From contig NZ_CP125378.1 of NCBI RefSeq assembly GCF_034008635.1, forward strand, positions 1,478,001-1,542,000: DNA of 64,000 nucleotides. The letters are read 5' to 3'. The position numbers and the translations under genes were made by a program. The notes under the pieces were generated by a model that was not told the DNA's origin, searched no databases, and saw nothing but the letters and a program-made list of their open reading frames with translations. Shown here piece by piece: positions 39,070-48,726 of the stretch (positions within the stretch are counted from its first letter, which is position 1; the number at the start of each line of letters is the position of its first letter). The stretch comes from Pseudomonas sp. P8_229 (GTDB taxonomy: Bacteria > Pseudomonadota > Gammaproteobacteria > Pseudomonadales > Pseudomonadaceae).

Positions 39070-39151
39070 CCGGCCTCTTCGCGAGCAAGCCCGCTCCCAC
39101 AATTGGAACGCATTTCCCCTGTGGGAGCGGGCTTGCTCGCGAAGAGGCCGG
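39070..39151. repeat. REPIN
   Basis: Two perfect inverted REP arms beginning CCGGCCTCTTCGCGAGCAAG around a 20-bp centre, between the convergent pykA and enoyl-CoA hydratase genes. Confidence 0.92.
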
Positions 39152-39168
39152 CACAGTCAGCGAACATA

Positions 39169-39918
39169 TCAATGCCGCTTGATAAACCCGGTCAACGCCG
39201 CCAACGCCTCCGGCGAGCGCAGCCGTTGAGTGAACAACGCGCCCTCCTCCTCGATCACTTTACGGATCAGTTCGCGATCCGGCGCCTTCATCAACTGTTT
39301 GCTGATACGCACCGCTTCCGGCGGCAGCTCATCGAAACGCAACGCCATCTCCCGCGCCTTGTTCAATGCCGCTTCGCCACTGCCCAGCGCCTCGGTGGCA
39401 ATCCCCCATTGCGCAGCCTGTTCACCGCTGAATCCCTCGCCAAGCAGCAACAGCTCCGCCGCTTTGGCATGCCCGAGCAAGCGCGGCAGTATCAGGCTGG
39501 AGCCGAACTCCGGGCACAGCCCAAGGTTGACGAACGGCATGCGCAACCGCGCATCGCGACTGACGTACACCAAGTCGCAATGCAGCAACAACGTGGTGCC
39601 GATGCCCACCGCCGCACCAGCCACGGCGGCGACTACTGGTTTGCGGCATTCGAGCAGGCCCCGCATGAAGTGGAACACCGGGCTGTCGAGGTCGCTCGGC
39701 GGTTGCTGGATGAAGTCGGCGATGTCGTTGCCGGCGGTGAAGCATTCGGCGCTGCCGGTGATCAGCACGGTGTTGATTTCAGGATCGTTGTCGGCCTGCT
39801 TCAAGGCCTCGGCGAGGCGACCGTACATCGCGCGGGTCAGCGCGTTTTTCTTGTCCGGGCGGTTGAGGCGCAGGGTGAGCAAACCGCGTTCGCGTTCGAG
39901 CAGGATGGCTTCGGTCAT
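39169..39918 (-). CDS. Enoyl-CoA hydratase/isomerase family protein
   Basis: A 249-residue crotonase-fold enzyme starting MTEAILLERERGLLTLRLNR. SAECFTAGNDIADFIQQPPS and AAVAGAAVGIGTTLLLHCDL form the oxyanion-hole loops. At the usual catalytic positions the sequence gives PFVNLGLCPEFGSSL, so Glu is present at one site. The acyl-CoA substrate cannot be told. It is upstream of nothing in the same direction except the REPIN, and it follows the ferredoxin reductase gene by 77 bp on the minus strand. Confidence 0.9.
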   Translation of the reverse strand: MTEAILLERERGLLTLRLNRPDKKNALTRAMYGRLAEALKQADNDPEINTVLITGSAECFTAGNDIADFIQQPPSDLDSPVFHFMRGLLECRKPVVAAVAGAAVGIGTTLLLHCDLVYVSRDARLRMPFVNLGLCPEFGSSLILPRLLGHAKAAELLLLGEGFSGEQAAQWGIATEALGSGEAALNKAREMALRFDELPPEAVRISKQLMKAPDRELIRKVIEEEGALFTQRLRSPEALAALTGFIKRH

Positions 39919-39995
39919 CAGCGTTACTCAACATTAAAAAGGCCGACAGAGTTCCGTCTCGCCACAGGAATCTTCGAACCTATGAAAGTCAGCGC

Positions 39996-40931
39996 TTAAC
40001 CGCGGGACAAAAATACATCGGCCAGCAGTTGGTTGCGCGGCAGTCCGGCCAGGTACAGACGCCGGGCAAAGGCATCGACACTGGCGGTTGAACCGCAGAC
40101 TAAAGCCAGGGTTTGCCGGGAAACAAGGCGCAGTTGCGCCAAAGCGGCGGCTGACTCGGCCGCCGTCCACAGCTCGACGCTGAGGTTTTCGCGCTGCGCG
40201 GCCAGCGCCGCAAGGGGTTTGGCCAGATAGTGCTCGCGCTCGTCATGGGCCAGATGAATGACGCGGATGGCGCCCTCGTGATCCTGACGCAAGGCTTCGC
40301 GCAGCACGCCGAACAATGGCCCCAGCCCGGTGCCGGCCGCCAGCAGCCACAGCGGTCGCGTGTGCCAGTCCGGGTCGTAATGCAACGCGCCGCCACGCAA
40401 TTCGCCGAGGCGGATCGGGTCGCCGATCTGCAGGCGCCGCGCCGCATCGCTGAATTCACCGGGCTGGCGACAGTCGAGGTGGAATTCAAGAAAGCGGTCT
40501 TCCTCCGGCAGGCTCGCCAGCGAGTACGGCCGGGCGATGTGGTTGATCCACAGCACCAGATGTTGCCCGGCGCTGTAGCGCAGCGGTCGTTGCGGGGTCA
40601 GGCGCAGGCGCAGGACGTTGTCGGTGAGCCAATCCAGCGCTTCGACCACCGCCGGCCGGCCATCCGTGATCGGGTCGAAGGTGTGCACCTGCAAGTCTTC
40701 GGTCACCTGACACTGACAGGCCAGGCGCCAGCCCTGCTGGCGCTGCTCGGCGCTCAGGGCATCCGGCCGATTGTCGGCAGGCAAGCCGTTCACGCACTGC
40801 ACCAGACACGCATGGCAACTGCCGGCGCGGCAGCTGTAAGGCACCGCAACGCCGTGTTGATTCAGGGCATCGAGCAGGTTGCTGCCCGCCGCCACCGACC
40901 ACTGCTGTTCACCGACCCGAAGTTCAGGCAT
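39996..40931 (-). CDS. Ferredoxin-NAD(P)H reductase-like flavoprotein with N-terminal 2Fe-2S domain
   Basis: A 311-residue electron-transfer protein. Residues 1-85 are a plant-type ferredoxin (YSCRAGSCHACLVQCVNG with C-x4-C-x2-C, final Cys in LACQCQV). The middle is an FAD domain with RPYSLASLP. The C-terminal part is an NAD(P)-binding domain with LLAAGTGLGPLFGVLREAL. It resembles oxygenase reductases, but no oxygenase gene is nearby, so its partner is unknown. ATG 40931 is chosen because GGGAG lies 7 bp upstream; it overlaps the end of sadC by 8 bp, implying co-transcription. Confidence 0.9.
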   Translation of the reverse strand: MPELRVGEQQWSVAAGSNLLDALNQHGVAVPYSCRAGSCHACLVQCVNGLPADNRPDALSAEQRQQGWRLACQCQVTEDLQVHTFDPITDGRPAVVEALDWLTDNVLRLRLTPQRPLRYSAGQHLVLWINHIARPYSLASLPEEDRFLEFHLDCRQPGEFSDAARRLQIGDPIRLGELRGGALHYDPDWHTRPLWLLAAGTGLGPLFGVLREALRQDHEGAIRVIHLAHDEREHYLAKPLAALAAQRENLSVELWTAAESAAALAQLRLVSRQTLALVCGSTASVDAFARRLYLAGLPRNQLLADVFLSRG

Positions 40932-42042
40932 CCACATTCTCCCACGCGGCCGCACAGCGATTGCGCCCGTCGCGCTTAGCCCGGTACAGCGCCTGATCGG
41001 CACGCTGCAGGGCATCGTCCAGATGGTCGCCCAACTCCAGCAGGGTCATGCCCGCCGAAAGGCTGAGGTCGCGCACATTCAGGCCCACCAGTTCGACGTC
41101 GGTAAACGCAATGCGCAAGCGTTCACAACAGGCGGTCAGGCGTTCGGCATCGCAATCGGGCAACAACACCACGAATTCCTCGCCACCGTAACGCGCCAGC
41201 ACGTCGCCGTCACGCAAGCAGGCGCCTGCTACCCCGGCGAAGGCCTGCAACACCTGATCGCCGGCAGCATGCCCGTGCAAATCGTTGATGCGTTTGAAGT
41301 GATCAAGGTCGATCAGCGCCAGGCCATGGACCACGCCCGGGTCCATCTCGTCCAGTTCGCGGGAGGCCAGGCGTAAAAAATGTCGACGATTGAACAGCCC
41401 GGTCAGTTCATCGGTGGCCACCAGGTCTTCGAGCTGACGCATCATCCCGCGCAAGGTGTCCTGATGCGCCTGTAAGGCAAACCGGCGCTGGCGCATGCGC
41501 TGCCGCGAAACCTGGACAAAGCGTGCGTAGATCACCAGCCACGCCAGCACGATCGCCAGAATGCACACCTGCAAGGCTGCCAGCGCCGGATCCGTCAAAC
41601 GGAAGTGGTAGCCATCCCAGAGGGTGATTGCACAGAAACTGAAGAACACCAGCAGCGCGCAACGTATGAACGCGCGCCGGGATAAATGAAACAGGCCGAA
41701 CAGCAGGATCAGCACATAAAACACCAGAAACGCGCCGCGGGCTTCATGCAGATGGGCGATCAGCCAGGTCTGCCAGCCGAGCCCGAGCAGCACTTGCGCC
41801 TCGGTCAGGCTGGGGTCGGCAAAACGCAGGTTGCGCCCGGACCAGAACAGCGCGAACAACGTGGCCTGAGTGATGAGCACCAGCGCGCTGCCGATGGCCA
41901 CACTGTTCAATGAATGCGGGTAATGACCGAAAAAAAACGCCAGCCACAGCAGCAGCAAAGCCAATCCGTAGGTGGCTGCGGCGAGGGCAAAGCGCTTGAG
42001 CAAAAGACGTTGAATGGCGTTATGGGTCAATCGTTGACTCAC
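40924..42042 (-). CDS. sadC: Membrane diguanylate cyclase SadC
   Basis: A 372-residue protein with five or six N-terminal membrane helices (residues about 15-200) and a C-terminal GGDEF domain that makes c-di-GMP from GTP. The active-site motif is GGEEF in ARYGGEEFVVLL. RDGD five residues before it is the inhibitory I-site, so product feedback is expected. The sensor region lacks a recognised ligand domain. The GTG start at 42042 (SQRLTHNAIQ) is plausible. SadC promotes attachment and exopolysaccharide in P. aeruginosa; the identification rests on topology plus the pyk / enoyl-CoA hydratase / ferredoxin reductase / sadC / fumarase order that I recall there. Confidence 0.85.
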   Translation of the reverse strand: MSQRLTHNAIQRLLLKRFALAAATYGLALLLLWLAFFFGHYPHSLNSVAIGSALVLITQATLFALFWSGRNLRFADPSLTEAQVLLGLGWQTWLIAHLHEARGAFLVFYVLILLFGLFHLSRRAFIRCALLVFFSFCAITLWDGYHFRLTDPALAALQVCILAIVLAWLVIYARFVQVSRQRMRQRRFALQAHQDTLRGMMRQLEDLVATDELTGLFNRRHFLRLASRELDEMDPGVVHGLALIDLDHFKRINDLHGHAAGDQVLQAFAGVAGACLRDGDVLARYGGEEFVVLLPDCDAERLTACCERLRIAFTDVELVGLNVRDLSLSAGMTLLELGDHLDDALQRADQALYRAKRDGRNRCAAAWENVDA

Positions 42043-42180
42043 CGTGCGATAGGAGGCTGACCGAGTGTCCTACTCTACAGACCGGATGCCACTTTAGAGG
42101 GGCGGTCGATAAATGACCACCGATTTTCAGCGCCAAAAATTGACGTCAAATGCATGACCCGTCAATGCCCTCATGAGGTC

Positions 42181-42320
42181 CTGTGGCGAGGGGATTTATC
42201 CCCGAAAGGGGCGCGAAGCGGCCCTCAACAATCCGTCAGTCAAACCCTGCGCACAGGTTTTGCGCCTGCTACGCAGCCGATCGGGGCGGTGCGACGTTTC
42301 GCTAGATCCCCTCGCCACAG
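42181..42320. repeat. Long-armed extragenic palindrome, second REP family
   Basis: CTGTGGCGAGGGGAT at 42181-42195 is perfectly inverted at 42306-42320. This is a different Pseudomonas REP core (GTGGCGAGGGGAT...) from the GTGGGAGC type elsewhere in the window. Confidence 0.8.
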
Positions 42321-42449
42321 AAGAGCACTGTTGGCCCGAGTGTTCGGTATGCGACCAACGAATGACTGCCGGCGCGTGTATGCCCTGAAGAGGCACGGTA
42401 TACTGCCGCGCCTTTTTAGCGTCGCGCCAGCAGCCCCGGCGTGCCTTGA

Positions 42450-42493
42450 AAGGTGCTTGCAACCGACCGATGTACCCAAGCTGCAAGCACCTT
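42450..42493 (+). promoter_or_regulatory. Inverted repeat in the fumarase leader
   Basis: AAGGTGCTTGCA (42450-42461) and TGCAAGCACCTT (42482-42493) are exact inverse copies around a 20-nt loop, 35 bp before the fumarase ATG. It may be a leader hairpin or an operator; no T-run follows. The rest of the 42043-42528 gap holds the palindrome at 42181 and no ORF that I can support. Confidence 0.55.
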
Positions 42494-42528
42494 ATTGAAT
42501 GTTCCCGTCTTTTAGAGGAGCGCGACTC

Positions 42529-44052
42529 ATGACCGTGATCAAGCAAGATGACCTGATTCAGAGCGTTGCCGACGCCCTGCAATTCATTTCCTACTACCAC
42601 CCCGTGGACTTCATCCAGGCGATGCACGAAGCCTACCTGCGCGAAGAATCGCCAGCGGCCCGTGATTCGATCGCACAGATCCTGATCAACTCGCGCATGT
42701 GCGCCACCGGCCACCGGCCGATCTGCCAGGACACCGGCATCGTGACCGTGTTCGTGCGCGTGGGCATGGACGTGCGTTGGGATGGCGCGACCATGAGCCT
42801 GGACGACATGATCAACGAAGGCGTGCGCCGCGCCTACAACCTGCCGGAAAACGTCCTGCGTGCCTCGATCCTCGCCGACCCGGCGGGCGCTCGTAAAAAC
42901 ACCAAGGACAACACCCCGGCAGTCATCCACTACTCCATTGTCCCGGGCAACACCGTGGAAGTGGACGTGGCGGCCAAGGGCGGCGGTTCCGAGAACAAGT
43001 CGAAAATGGCCATGCTCAACCCGTCCGACTCGATCGTTGACTGGGTGCTGAAAACCGTTCCGACCATGGGCGCCGGCTGGTGCCCGCCGGGCATGCTCGG
43101 CATCGGCATCGGCGGCACCGCCGAGAAAGCCGCGGTCATGGCCAAGGAAGTGTTGATGGAATCCATCGACATCCATGAGCTGAAAGCCCGTGGCCCGCAG
43201 AACCGCATCGAAGAGATCCGTCTGGAGCTGTTCGAGAAGGTCAACCAGTTGGGGATCGGCGCCCAGGGCCTCGGTGGCCTGACCACCGTGCTCGACGTGA
43301 AAATCATGGACTACCCGACTCACGCAGCCTCGCTGCCGGTGTGCATGATCCCGAACTGCGCCGCCACCCGTCACGCACACTTCGTGCTCGACGGCACCGG
43401 CCCGGCCTCACTGGAAGCGCCACCGCTGGACGCCTACCCGGAAATCGTCTGGGAAGCCGGCCCGTCAGCCCGTCGCGTCAATCTCGACACCCTGACCCCG
43501 GAAGACGTGCAGAGCTGGAAACCGGGCGAAACCGTCCTGCTCAACGGCAAGATGCTTACCGGTCGCGACGCTGCGCACAAGCGCATGGTCGAGATGCTGA
43601 ACAAGGGTGAAACCCTGCCGGTGGATCTGAAAGGTCGCTTCATCTACTACGTCGGCCCGGTTGATCCGGTCGGTGACGAAGTGGTTGGCCCGGCTGGCCC
43701 GACCACCGCCACGCGGATGGACAAGTTCACCCGTCAGATCCTTGAGCAGACCGGCCTGTTGGGCATGATCGGCAAATCCGAGCGCGGCCCGACCGCGATC
43801 GAAGCGATCAAGGACAACAAGGCCGTGTACCTGATGGCCGTGGGCGGCGCCGCCTACCTGGTGGCCCAGGCCATCAAGAAGTCCAAGGTGCTGGCATTCG
43901 CCGAGCTGGGCATGGAAGCGATCTACGAGTTCGAGGTCAAGGACATGCCGGTCACCGTCGCGGTGGACAGCAACGGTGAGTCGGTACACATCACCGGCCC
44001 GGCGATCTGGCAACAGAAGATCGCCGAAAGCCTGGCGGTAGAAGTGCAGTAA
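42529..44052 (+). CDS. Class I (4Fe-4S) fumarate hydratase
   Basis: A 507-residue TCA-cycle enzyme interconverting fumarate and malate. It is oxygen-sensitive because of its exposed 4Fe-4S cluster. Conserved cluster and substrate stretches are present: HRPICQDTGIVTVFVRVGMD, MIPNCAATRHAHFVLDG and GPAGPTTATRMDKF. Length matches FumA/FumB-type two-domain enzymes. AGAGGAG precedes the ATG at 42529 (MTVIKQDDLIQSVADALQFI). A strong terminator ends the gene. Confidence 0.94.
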   Translation: MTVIKQDDLIQSVADALQFISYYHPVDFIQAMHEAYLREESPAARDSIAQILINSRMCATGHRPICQDTGIVTVFVRVGMDVRWDGATMSLDDMINEGVRRAYNLPENVLRASILADPAGARKNTKDNTPAVIHYSIVPGNTVEVDVAAKGGGSENKSKMAMLNPSDSIVDWVLKTVPTMGAGWCPPGMLGIGIGGTAEKAAVMAKEVLMESIDIHELKARGPQNRIEEIRLELFEKVNQLGIGAQGLGGLTTVLDVKIMDYPTHAASLPVCMIPNCAATRHAHFVLDGTGPASLEAPPLDAYPEIVWEAGPSARRVNLDTLTPEDVQSWKPGETVLLNGKMLTGRDAAHKRMVEMLNKGETLPVDLKGRFIYYVGPVDPVGDEVVGPAGPTTATRMDKFTRQILEQTGLLGMIGKSERGPTAIEAIKDNKAVYLMAVGGAAYLVAQAIKKSKVLAFAELGMEAIYEFEVKDMPVTVAVDSNGESVHITGPAIWQQKIAESLAVEVQ

Positions 44053-44067
44053 GCGCTTCGCAGCCGT

Positions 44068-44108
44068 AAAAAAGGCCGGCCCGTCATGCGACGGGCCGGC
44101 CTTTTTTT
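44068..44108 (+). terminator. Rho-independent terminator of the fumarase gene
   Basis: AGGCCGGCCCGT pairs with ACGGGCCGGCCT over a 6-nt loop and is followed by a seven-T run. It insulates the TcB promoter just downstream. Confidence 0.93.
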
Positions 44109-44136
44109 GCCTGTTGCACAGCTCTGGCCTTTTGAC

Positions 44137-44156
44137 ACCTGTCAGATCTGACAGGT
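44137..44156 (+). promoter_or_regulatory. Perfect lux-box-like palindrome upstream of TcB
   Basis: ACCTGTCAGATCTGACAGGT is a perfect 20-bp palindrome with CTG-N10-CAG. A -10-like TGATAG (44175-44180) follows its CAG end after 20 bp, placing the box over the -35 as in LuxR-activated promoters. The predicted start near 44189 would leave a leader of about 35 nt before the ATG at 44224. Confidence 0.78.
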
Positions 44157-44223
44157 TACCAATGCCATGCTTGTTGATAGCGTCTGTCCACTCACGTCCT
44201 TCGCGTGTGCAACGGATCCGACC

Positions 44224-47200
44224 ATGGCCGATCAAGAGCTGAGCATCATCACCCCGTCCATCGCCAGCAGCGCGTCGATCACCACAATCGGCAAAAGCTG
44301 GGGCACTTTCGGCCCGACGGGGGAGGCGTCGTTCATACTGCCACTGCCGCTGTCCGTCGGACGTGGCTGGGATCCGCAGCTATCGCTGACTTACAGCAGT
44401 CAGGCCGGTAACGGGCCATTCGGCGTCGGCTGGAGCCTGGGCATCGGTCAGATCAGCCGTCGCACCCACAAAGGGGTACCGCGCTATACCGATGTTGATG
44501 AAATCGTCGGTTACGACGGTGAAATCTGGGCGCCTGAACTTGAGGGCAACGGCGCACCAAAATCGCGTCTGGAAAGGACCTACAACGGGATTGAAGTCGG
44601 CGAGCACCGCGTGGTGCGCTACTGGCCACAGGTCGAGAGCGACTTTGCCTTGCGCGAGCGATGGCAGCGTGTCACCGGTCCGGATGAGCCGGCCGAGCCG
44701 CCGTTCTGGCTGATCCATGGGGCTGACGGCTCATTGCAGGTATACGGTAAAACCAGCGCCTCGCGTCGGGCCGATCCAGATGACAAGCTTCGGGTCGGCA
44801 GCTGGCTGCTGTGCGAGAGCATGAACCCGCGCGGCGAGCACATCTGCTTCGACTATATGGCCGATGATGCAGACGCCAACCCCCTTCACGACTACCGTGC
44901 CCAGCGCTACTTGCGCGCCGTATTCTACGGCAACGTCGCCGCCAGCCAGCACCTGTACAGCTGGACGGTGGTGGATCCGGCTGAACTGCAATGGCATTTC
45001 CATCTGCTGTTCGACTACGGCGAACGCACCCGCTCACTGACCCAGGCTCCCGCGTACGCAGGCTCCAGCCTGACACCCTGGCTGGAACGCCAGGACCCGT
45101 TCTCCACCTACGGTCAGGGTTTCGAGCTGGGCACTCGGCGTCTCTGCCAGCAAATCCTGATGTTTCACAATTTCTCGCGGCCAGACAGTCAGGATCCGCT
45201 GCTGGTGCGGCGGCTGTTACTCGAGTATCCGCCCGCCTCCGGGCCCTGGACTTACAACCGGATCACAGCCGCTCACTACCAGGCCTTCGATACCAGCGGC
45301 GCACTGGAAACGACACCGCCGGTGGAGTTCGACTATTCCTCCTTCGAGATCAACAAAACGCCCGCACGCCTGTTCGCCGAAGACCCCATGCCGGGCCTGG
45401 ACGATGGACAGTTTTACCTGTGCGCCGATCTGTACGGTGAGGGCCTGCCGGGCTTCCTCTGCCGCTACGATCAATGCTGGTATTACCGTGAACCGATGCG
45501 CGCAACCTCAGGGCCTGACGCCATCACCTATGGCCCGTGGACGGTGCTGGAACAGATCCCGGTGGCGAGTCGCAACAGCCCCGCGCTGCAGATACTGCTA
45601 GACCTGACCGGCGACGGGCGGCTGGACTGGATCGTTGCCCAACCGGGTATCAGCGGGTATCGCAGGTTGAACGCCGACCGCAGCTGGGCGCCCTTCATGT
45701 CGTTTACCGGCATGCCGCTGGAGTTTCGCGACGTTCTTTCGCAACTGGGCGACCTGGTCGGCGATGGCCTCATTTCGCTGGCGATGATCGGTCCGCGCGC
45801 CGTGCGCCTGTATGCCAACCGTCGCGAGGAGGGTTTCGCCCCGGCCGAAGAAGTCCTCCATGAACCCGCCGATGACCGACTGCCGATCTTCAGCCATTCA
45901 CCCAGCGAGTTGGTCCTTCTCGGCAACCTGCTGGGCAGCGACATGAGCGAGCTGTGCCGGATCCGCCATGATGAAATCAAATGCTGGCCCAACCTGGGGC
46001 ATGGCCGCTTCGGTGCAGGACGGGTAATCAGCGCGCTGCCGTTTACCTATGAAGCATTCGATTCGACCCGCGTGCGCCTGGCTGACCTCGATGGTTCGGG
46101 TGCTCCGGCACTGATCTATCTGAAATCCGATGCATTCGAGATCTACCTCAATCGCGGCGGTCACGGGCTGGAGCAGACGCCGGTCATCGTGCCCTGGCCC
46201 GAAGGTGTGCGTTACGACCGCTTGTGTCAGGTCAGTTTCGCCGACCTGCAAGGCCTGGGTTGCGCGTCACTGCTCCTGACCGTGCCGCACCCGACACCGC
46301 AGCACTGGCGCTATGACTTTGTCGCGGCCAGACCCTACCTGCTGACGGCGAGCAACAACAACATGGGCTGCGCCACGCAGGTGACCTACCGCAGCTCCGC
46401 CCAGGAATGGCTGGATGAAAAACAGCAGTGGCTGATCGACCATCCCGGCGAAGTGCCCGTGTGCCACTTGCCCTTCGCGGTGCAGGTGGTCAGCCGGCAA
46501 CATCAGCAGGATGAGATCACCGGCAATTGCCTGACTCAATCGTGCATCTTTCGCGAAGGCGTCTACGACAGCATCGAGCGCGAATTTCGCGGCTTCGGTT
46601 ATCTGCAACAGACCGACACCGATAGCGCCACCGGCGATGACGAGGTCGGTTTCACCGCACCGGTACGGGTCTGTACCTGGTTTCTGACCGGACAGGCCAT
46701 GGACCGACCAAGACACGGCTACTTCGACGCCGACGAAGATGCGCAGCCGTTGCTGCCAACCGTATTCAGCCGCTATCACCAGGGCGATGAATACGATGAA
46801 CCGGTGACGCCGCCCGACGAGACGACACGCTACAGAATCGCTCGGGCGCTGACAGGTTCCGTGGCGCGCATCGAAACCTGGGCCGGCACCGTCGAGCCAG
46901 CCACGCCACGGCTCTTCGCGGTAGAGGAGTTTCGCTACCTGGTGCGTGACGTGCGCCCCACTGGCCGCAACGAGCCGGCAAGCGTACTGCTGCCGCTGCT
47001 GCTGGAAAAAATCGGCTATCAATACGACGGTTTCATTGACGACCCGCTGTGCCGCCATGAAATTTTGCTCGGCACCAGCGAGTACGGTCATGCCACCCAT
47101 AGCCTGAGCGTCAGTTATGCGCGACGCCGCACCGAGGCCGATCCCCCGCCCTTCAGTGATCCCGATGAGCAGCAGTGGTGGCGGGACGCCCACGACCCGG

Positions 47201-48726
47201 CCCAGCAGTCCTATTACCTCAGTGAATCCCGTGAGCGCGCGATTGATCTGGACCGGGACCTGCAACACTGGCGACTGGGCCTGCCCTGGCAGCAACGCAG
47301 CAATGCACTGGTGCTGCCCAAGGGTAATCTGCCGTCGGGCTTGAACCCGCAGCAGGTGTCATGGGAGACACTCACTGCGCACCAGGACTCTGCGCAGTGG
47401 AACGCACTCAGGGTGCTGACCGGACAAACCGTGCAGCGTTATCTCAAGACAGCAGACGGCAGCCCGTTGCCCGACGGCTCAGTCGATTTCGAAGCGCTGG
47501 CCGCACCAACGGAACTGGCACAGCTTGATCAGACCGCCCTCGATGCCTACGCCGATCTGCCACCGCCGTTCGATATCCGCGTGGAGCTGACGAACATCGG
47601 TTACACACCGATGCCGCCACTGTTCGACGCGCAAGTTGTGACCACACAAAACCTCTGGTCCGCACATTACAACTACGCAAAATACGCCGGCGCCGAGGAT
47701 TTCTTCCAGGTGCGTGAATACCGCGAAACCCTGAGCCATGGCTGGACCCGGGCGCAATACGACGCATATCACCTGTTGATTGAAAGCGTCGAATTGCCGG
47801 ATGGCTGCACCACCCGCTGCGAATATGACTATCACGCTCAGCAGCCGCTGCGCATCATCGATGCCAACGAGAACATTCAGGAAGCGCTCTACGAGCCCTC
47901 CGGTCAACCGTTGACGACCAGTTTCCACGGCACCGAAAATGCTGTCGCCGCCGGTTTCCGTCCGCTCAGCGAATACCTGCGCCCGGAAGATCCAGACCCA
48001 GAACTGGCCATCGCCGACCCGGCAGCTGCCGTGCAAAAAGCCGCCAGTACCCTGCGCAAGGACTTGTTCAGCTGGATGGGGCAACTGCCGCCTTCCGTCA
48101 ACGCAACGCCGCAGTTGCTCGAGCAATGGCTGGCCAGCGGTGATGTGTTGCCGAGCCTGCACATTCGCGCCAGCGCACGGCGGCGCCTGGCGCAACTGGC
48201 GTCACCGACATCGGCCGAACTGGCACTGCGCGAACTCATCACCACAGTCCAGCGCAAACCGGTACACAGCGTGGTGCTGAGCGCCGACCGTTACCCCGAT
48301 GACCTTGTAGCGGCATTGGTGCGGATCATCATCAGCTACGTGGACGGCTTTGGCCGGGCGCTGCAAACCCTGCAACGGGTCGAACCCGGCACGGCTTATG
48401 CGGTGGCGGTCGACGGATCGCTGATCGTCGATCGCGGGCAGTTACGTGAGGTTCAGGCCGATCCGCGCTGGCGTGTAAGCGCACGGGTCGAGTACAACAA
48501 CAAAGGCTTGGCGGTGCGCCAGTTCCGGCCGTTTTTTGTCGACACCCATGGTTATGTCAATGATCAATCCCTGCAACGGTACGGCTATTTCGATCAACTG
48601 TTCTATGACCCGCTTGGCCGTCCGGTCAAGCTGATCAACGCCAAGGGGCATTTCTCCCGCGAGACCTATCACCCTTGGTATCAGACCAGCGAAGACTTCA
48701 ACGACACCGATGAGTCAGAATCATGA
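44224..48726 (+). CDS. Tc toxin subunit B (SpvB / TcdB type)
   Basis: A 1500-residue protein that, with TcC, forms the hollow cocoon of a Tc toxin and docks on TcA through its beta-propeller. The start MADQELSIITPSIASSASIT is followed by the SpvB domain (ASFILPLPLSVGRGWDPQLS, then SYSSQAGNGPFGVGWSLGI-type region). FG-GAP-like repeats come next (LQILLDLTGDGRLDWIVA; RVRLADLDGSGAPALIYL). The TcdB mid regions begin near residue 705 (LTASNNNMGCATQVTYRSSA). The C-terminus runs into Rhs-like sequence (YGYFDQLFYDPLGRPVKLIN). Length matches Photorhabdus TcdB proteins. The ATG at 44224 is better than one at 44167, which lies too close to the promoter. It overlaps the first TcC gene by 4 bp. Confidence 0.94.
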   Translation: MADQELSIITPSIASSASITTIGKSWGTFGPTGEASFILPLPLSVGRGWDPQLSLTYSSQAGNGPFGVGWSLGIGQISRRTHKGVPRYTDVDEIVGYDGEIWAPELEGNGAPKSRLERTYNGIEVGEHRVVRYWPQVESDFALRERWQRVTGPDEPAEPPFWLIHGADGSLQVYGKTSASRRADPDDKLRVGSWLLCESMNPRGEHICFDYMADDADANPLHDYRAQRYLRAVFYGNVAASQHLYSWTVVDPAELQWHFHLLFDYGERTRSLTQAPAYAGSSLTPWLERQDPFSTYGQGFELGTRRLCQQILMFHNFSRPDSQDPLLVRRLLLEYPPASGPWTYNRITAAHYQAFDTSGALETTPPVEFDYSSFEINKTPARLFAEDPMPGLDDGQFYLCADLYGEGLPGFLCRYDQCWYYREPMRATSGPDAITYGPWTVLEQIPVASRNSPALQILLDLTGDGRLDWIVAQPGISGYRRLNADRSWAPFMSFTGMPLEFRDVLSQLGDLVGDGLISLAMIGPRAVRLYANRREEGFAPAEEVLHEPADDRLPIFSHSPSELVLLGNLLGSDMSELCRIRHDEIKCWPNLGHGRFGAGRVISALPFTYEAFDSTRVRLADLDGSGAPALIYLKSDAFEIYLNRGGHGLEQTPVIVPWPEGVRYDRLCQVSFADLQGLGCASLLLTVPHPTPQHWRYDFVAARPYLLTASNNNMGCATQVTYRSSAQEWLDEKQQWLIDHPGEVPVCHLPFAVQVVSRQHQQDEITGNCLTQSCIFREGVYDSIEREFRGFGYLQQTDTDSATGDDEVGFTAPVRVCTWFLTGQAMDRPRHGYFDADEDAQPLLPTVFSRYHQGDEYDEPVTPPDETTRYRIARALTGSVARIETWAGTVEPATPRLFAVEEFRYLVRDVRPTGRNEPASVLLPLLLEKIGYQYDGFIDDPLCRHEILLGTSEYGHATHSLSVSYARRRTEADPPPFSDPDEQQWWRDAHDPAQQSYYLSESRERAIDLDRDLQHWRLGLPWQQRSNALVLPKGNLPSGLNPQQVSWETLTAHQDSAQWNALRVLTGQTVQRYLKTADGSPLPDGSVDFEALAAPTELAQLDQTALDAYADLPPPFDIRVELTNIGYTPMPPLFDAQVVTTQNLWSAHYNYAKYAGAEDFFQVREYRETLSHGWTRAQYDAYHLLIESVELPDGCTTRCEYDYHAQQPLRIIDANENIQEALYEPSGQPLTTSFHGTENAVAAGFRPLSEYLRPEDPDPELAIADPAAAVQKAASTLRKDLFSWMGQLPPSVNATPQLLEQWLASGDVLPSLHIRASARRRLAQLASPTSAELALRELITTVQRKPVHSVVLSADRYPDDLVAALVRIIISYVDGFGRALQTLQRVEPGTAYAVAVDGSLIVDRGQLREVQADPRWRVSARVEYNNKGLAVRQFRPFFVDTHGYVNDQSLQRYGYFDQLFYDPLGRPVKLINAKGHFSRETYHPWYQTSEDFNDTDESES

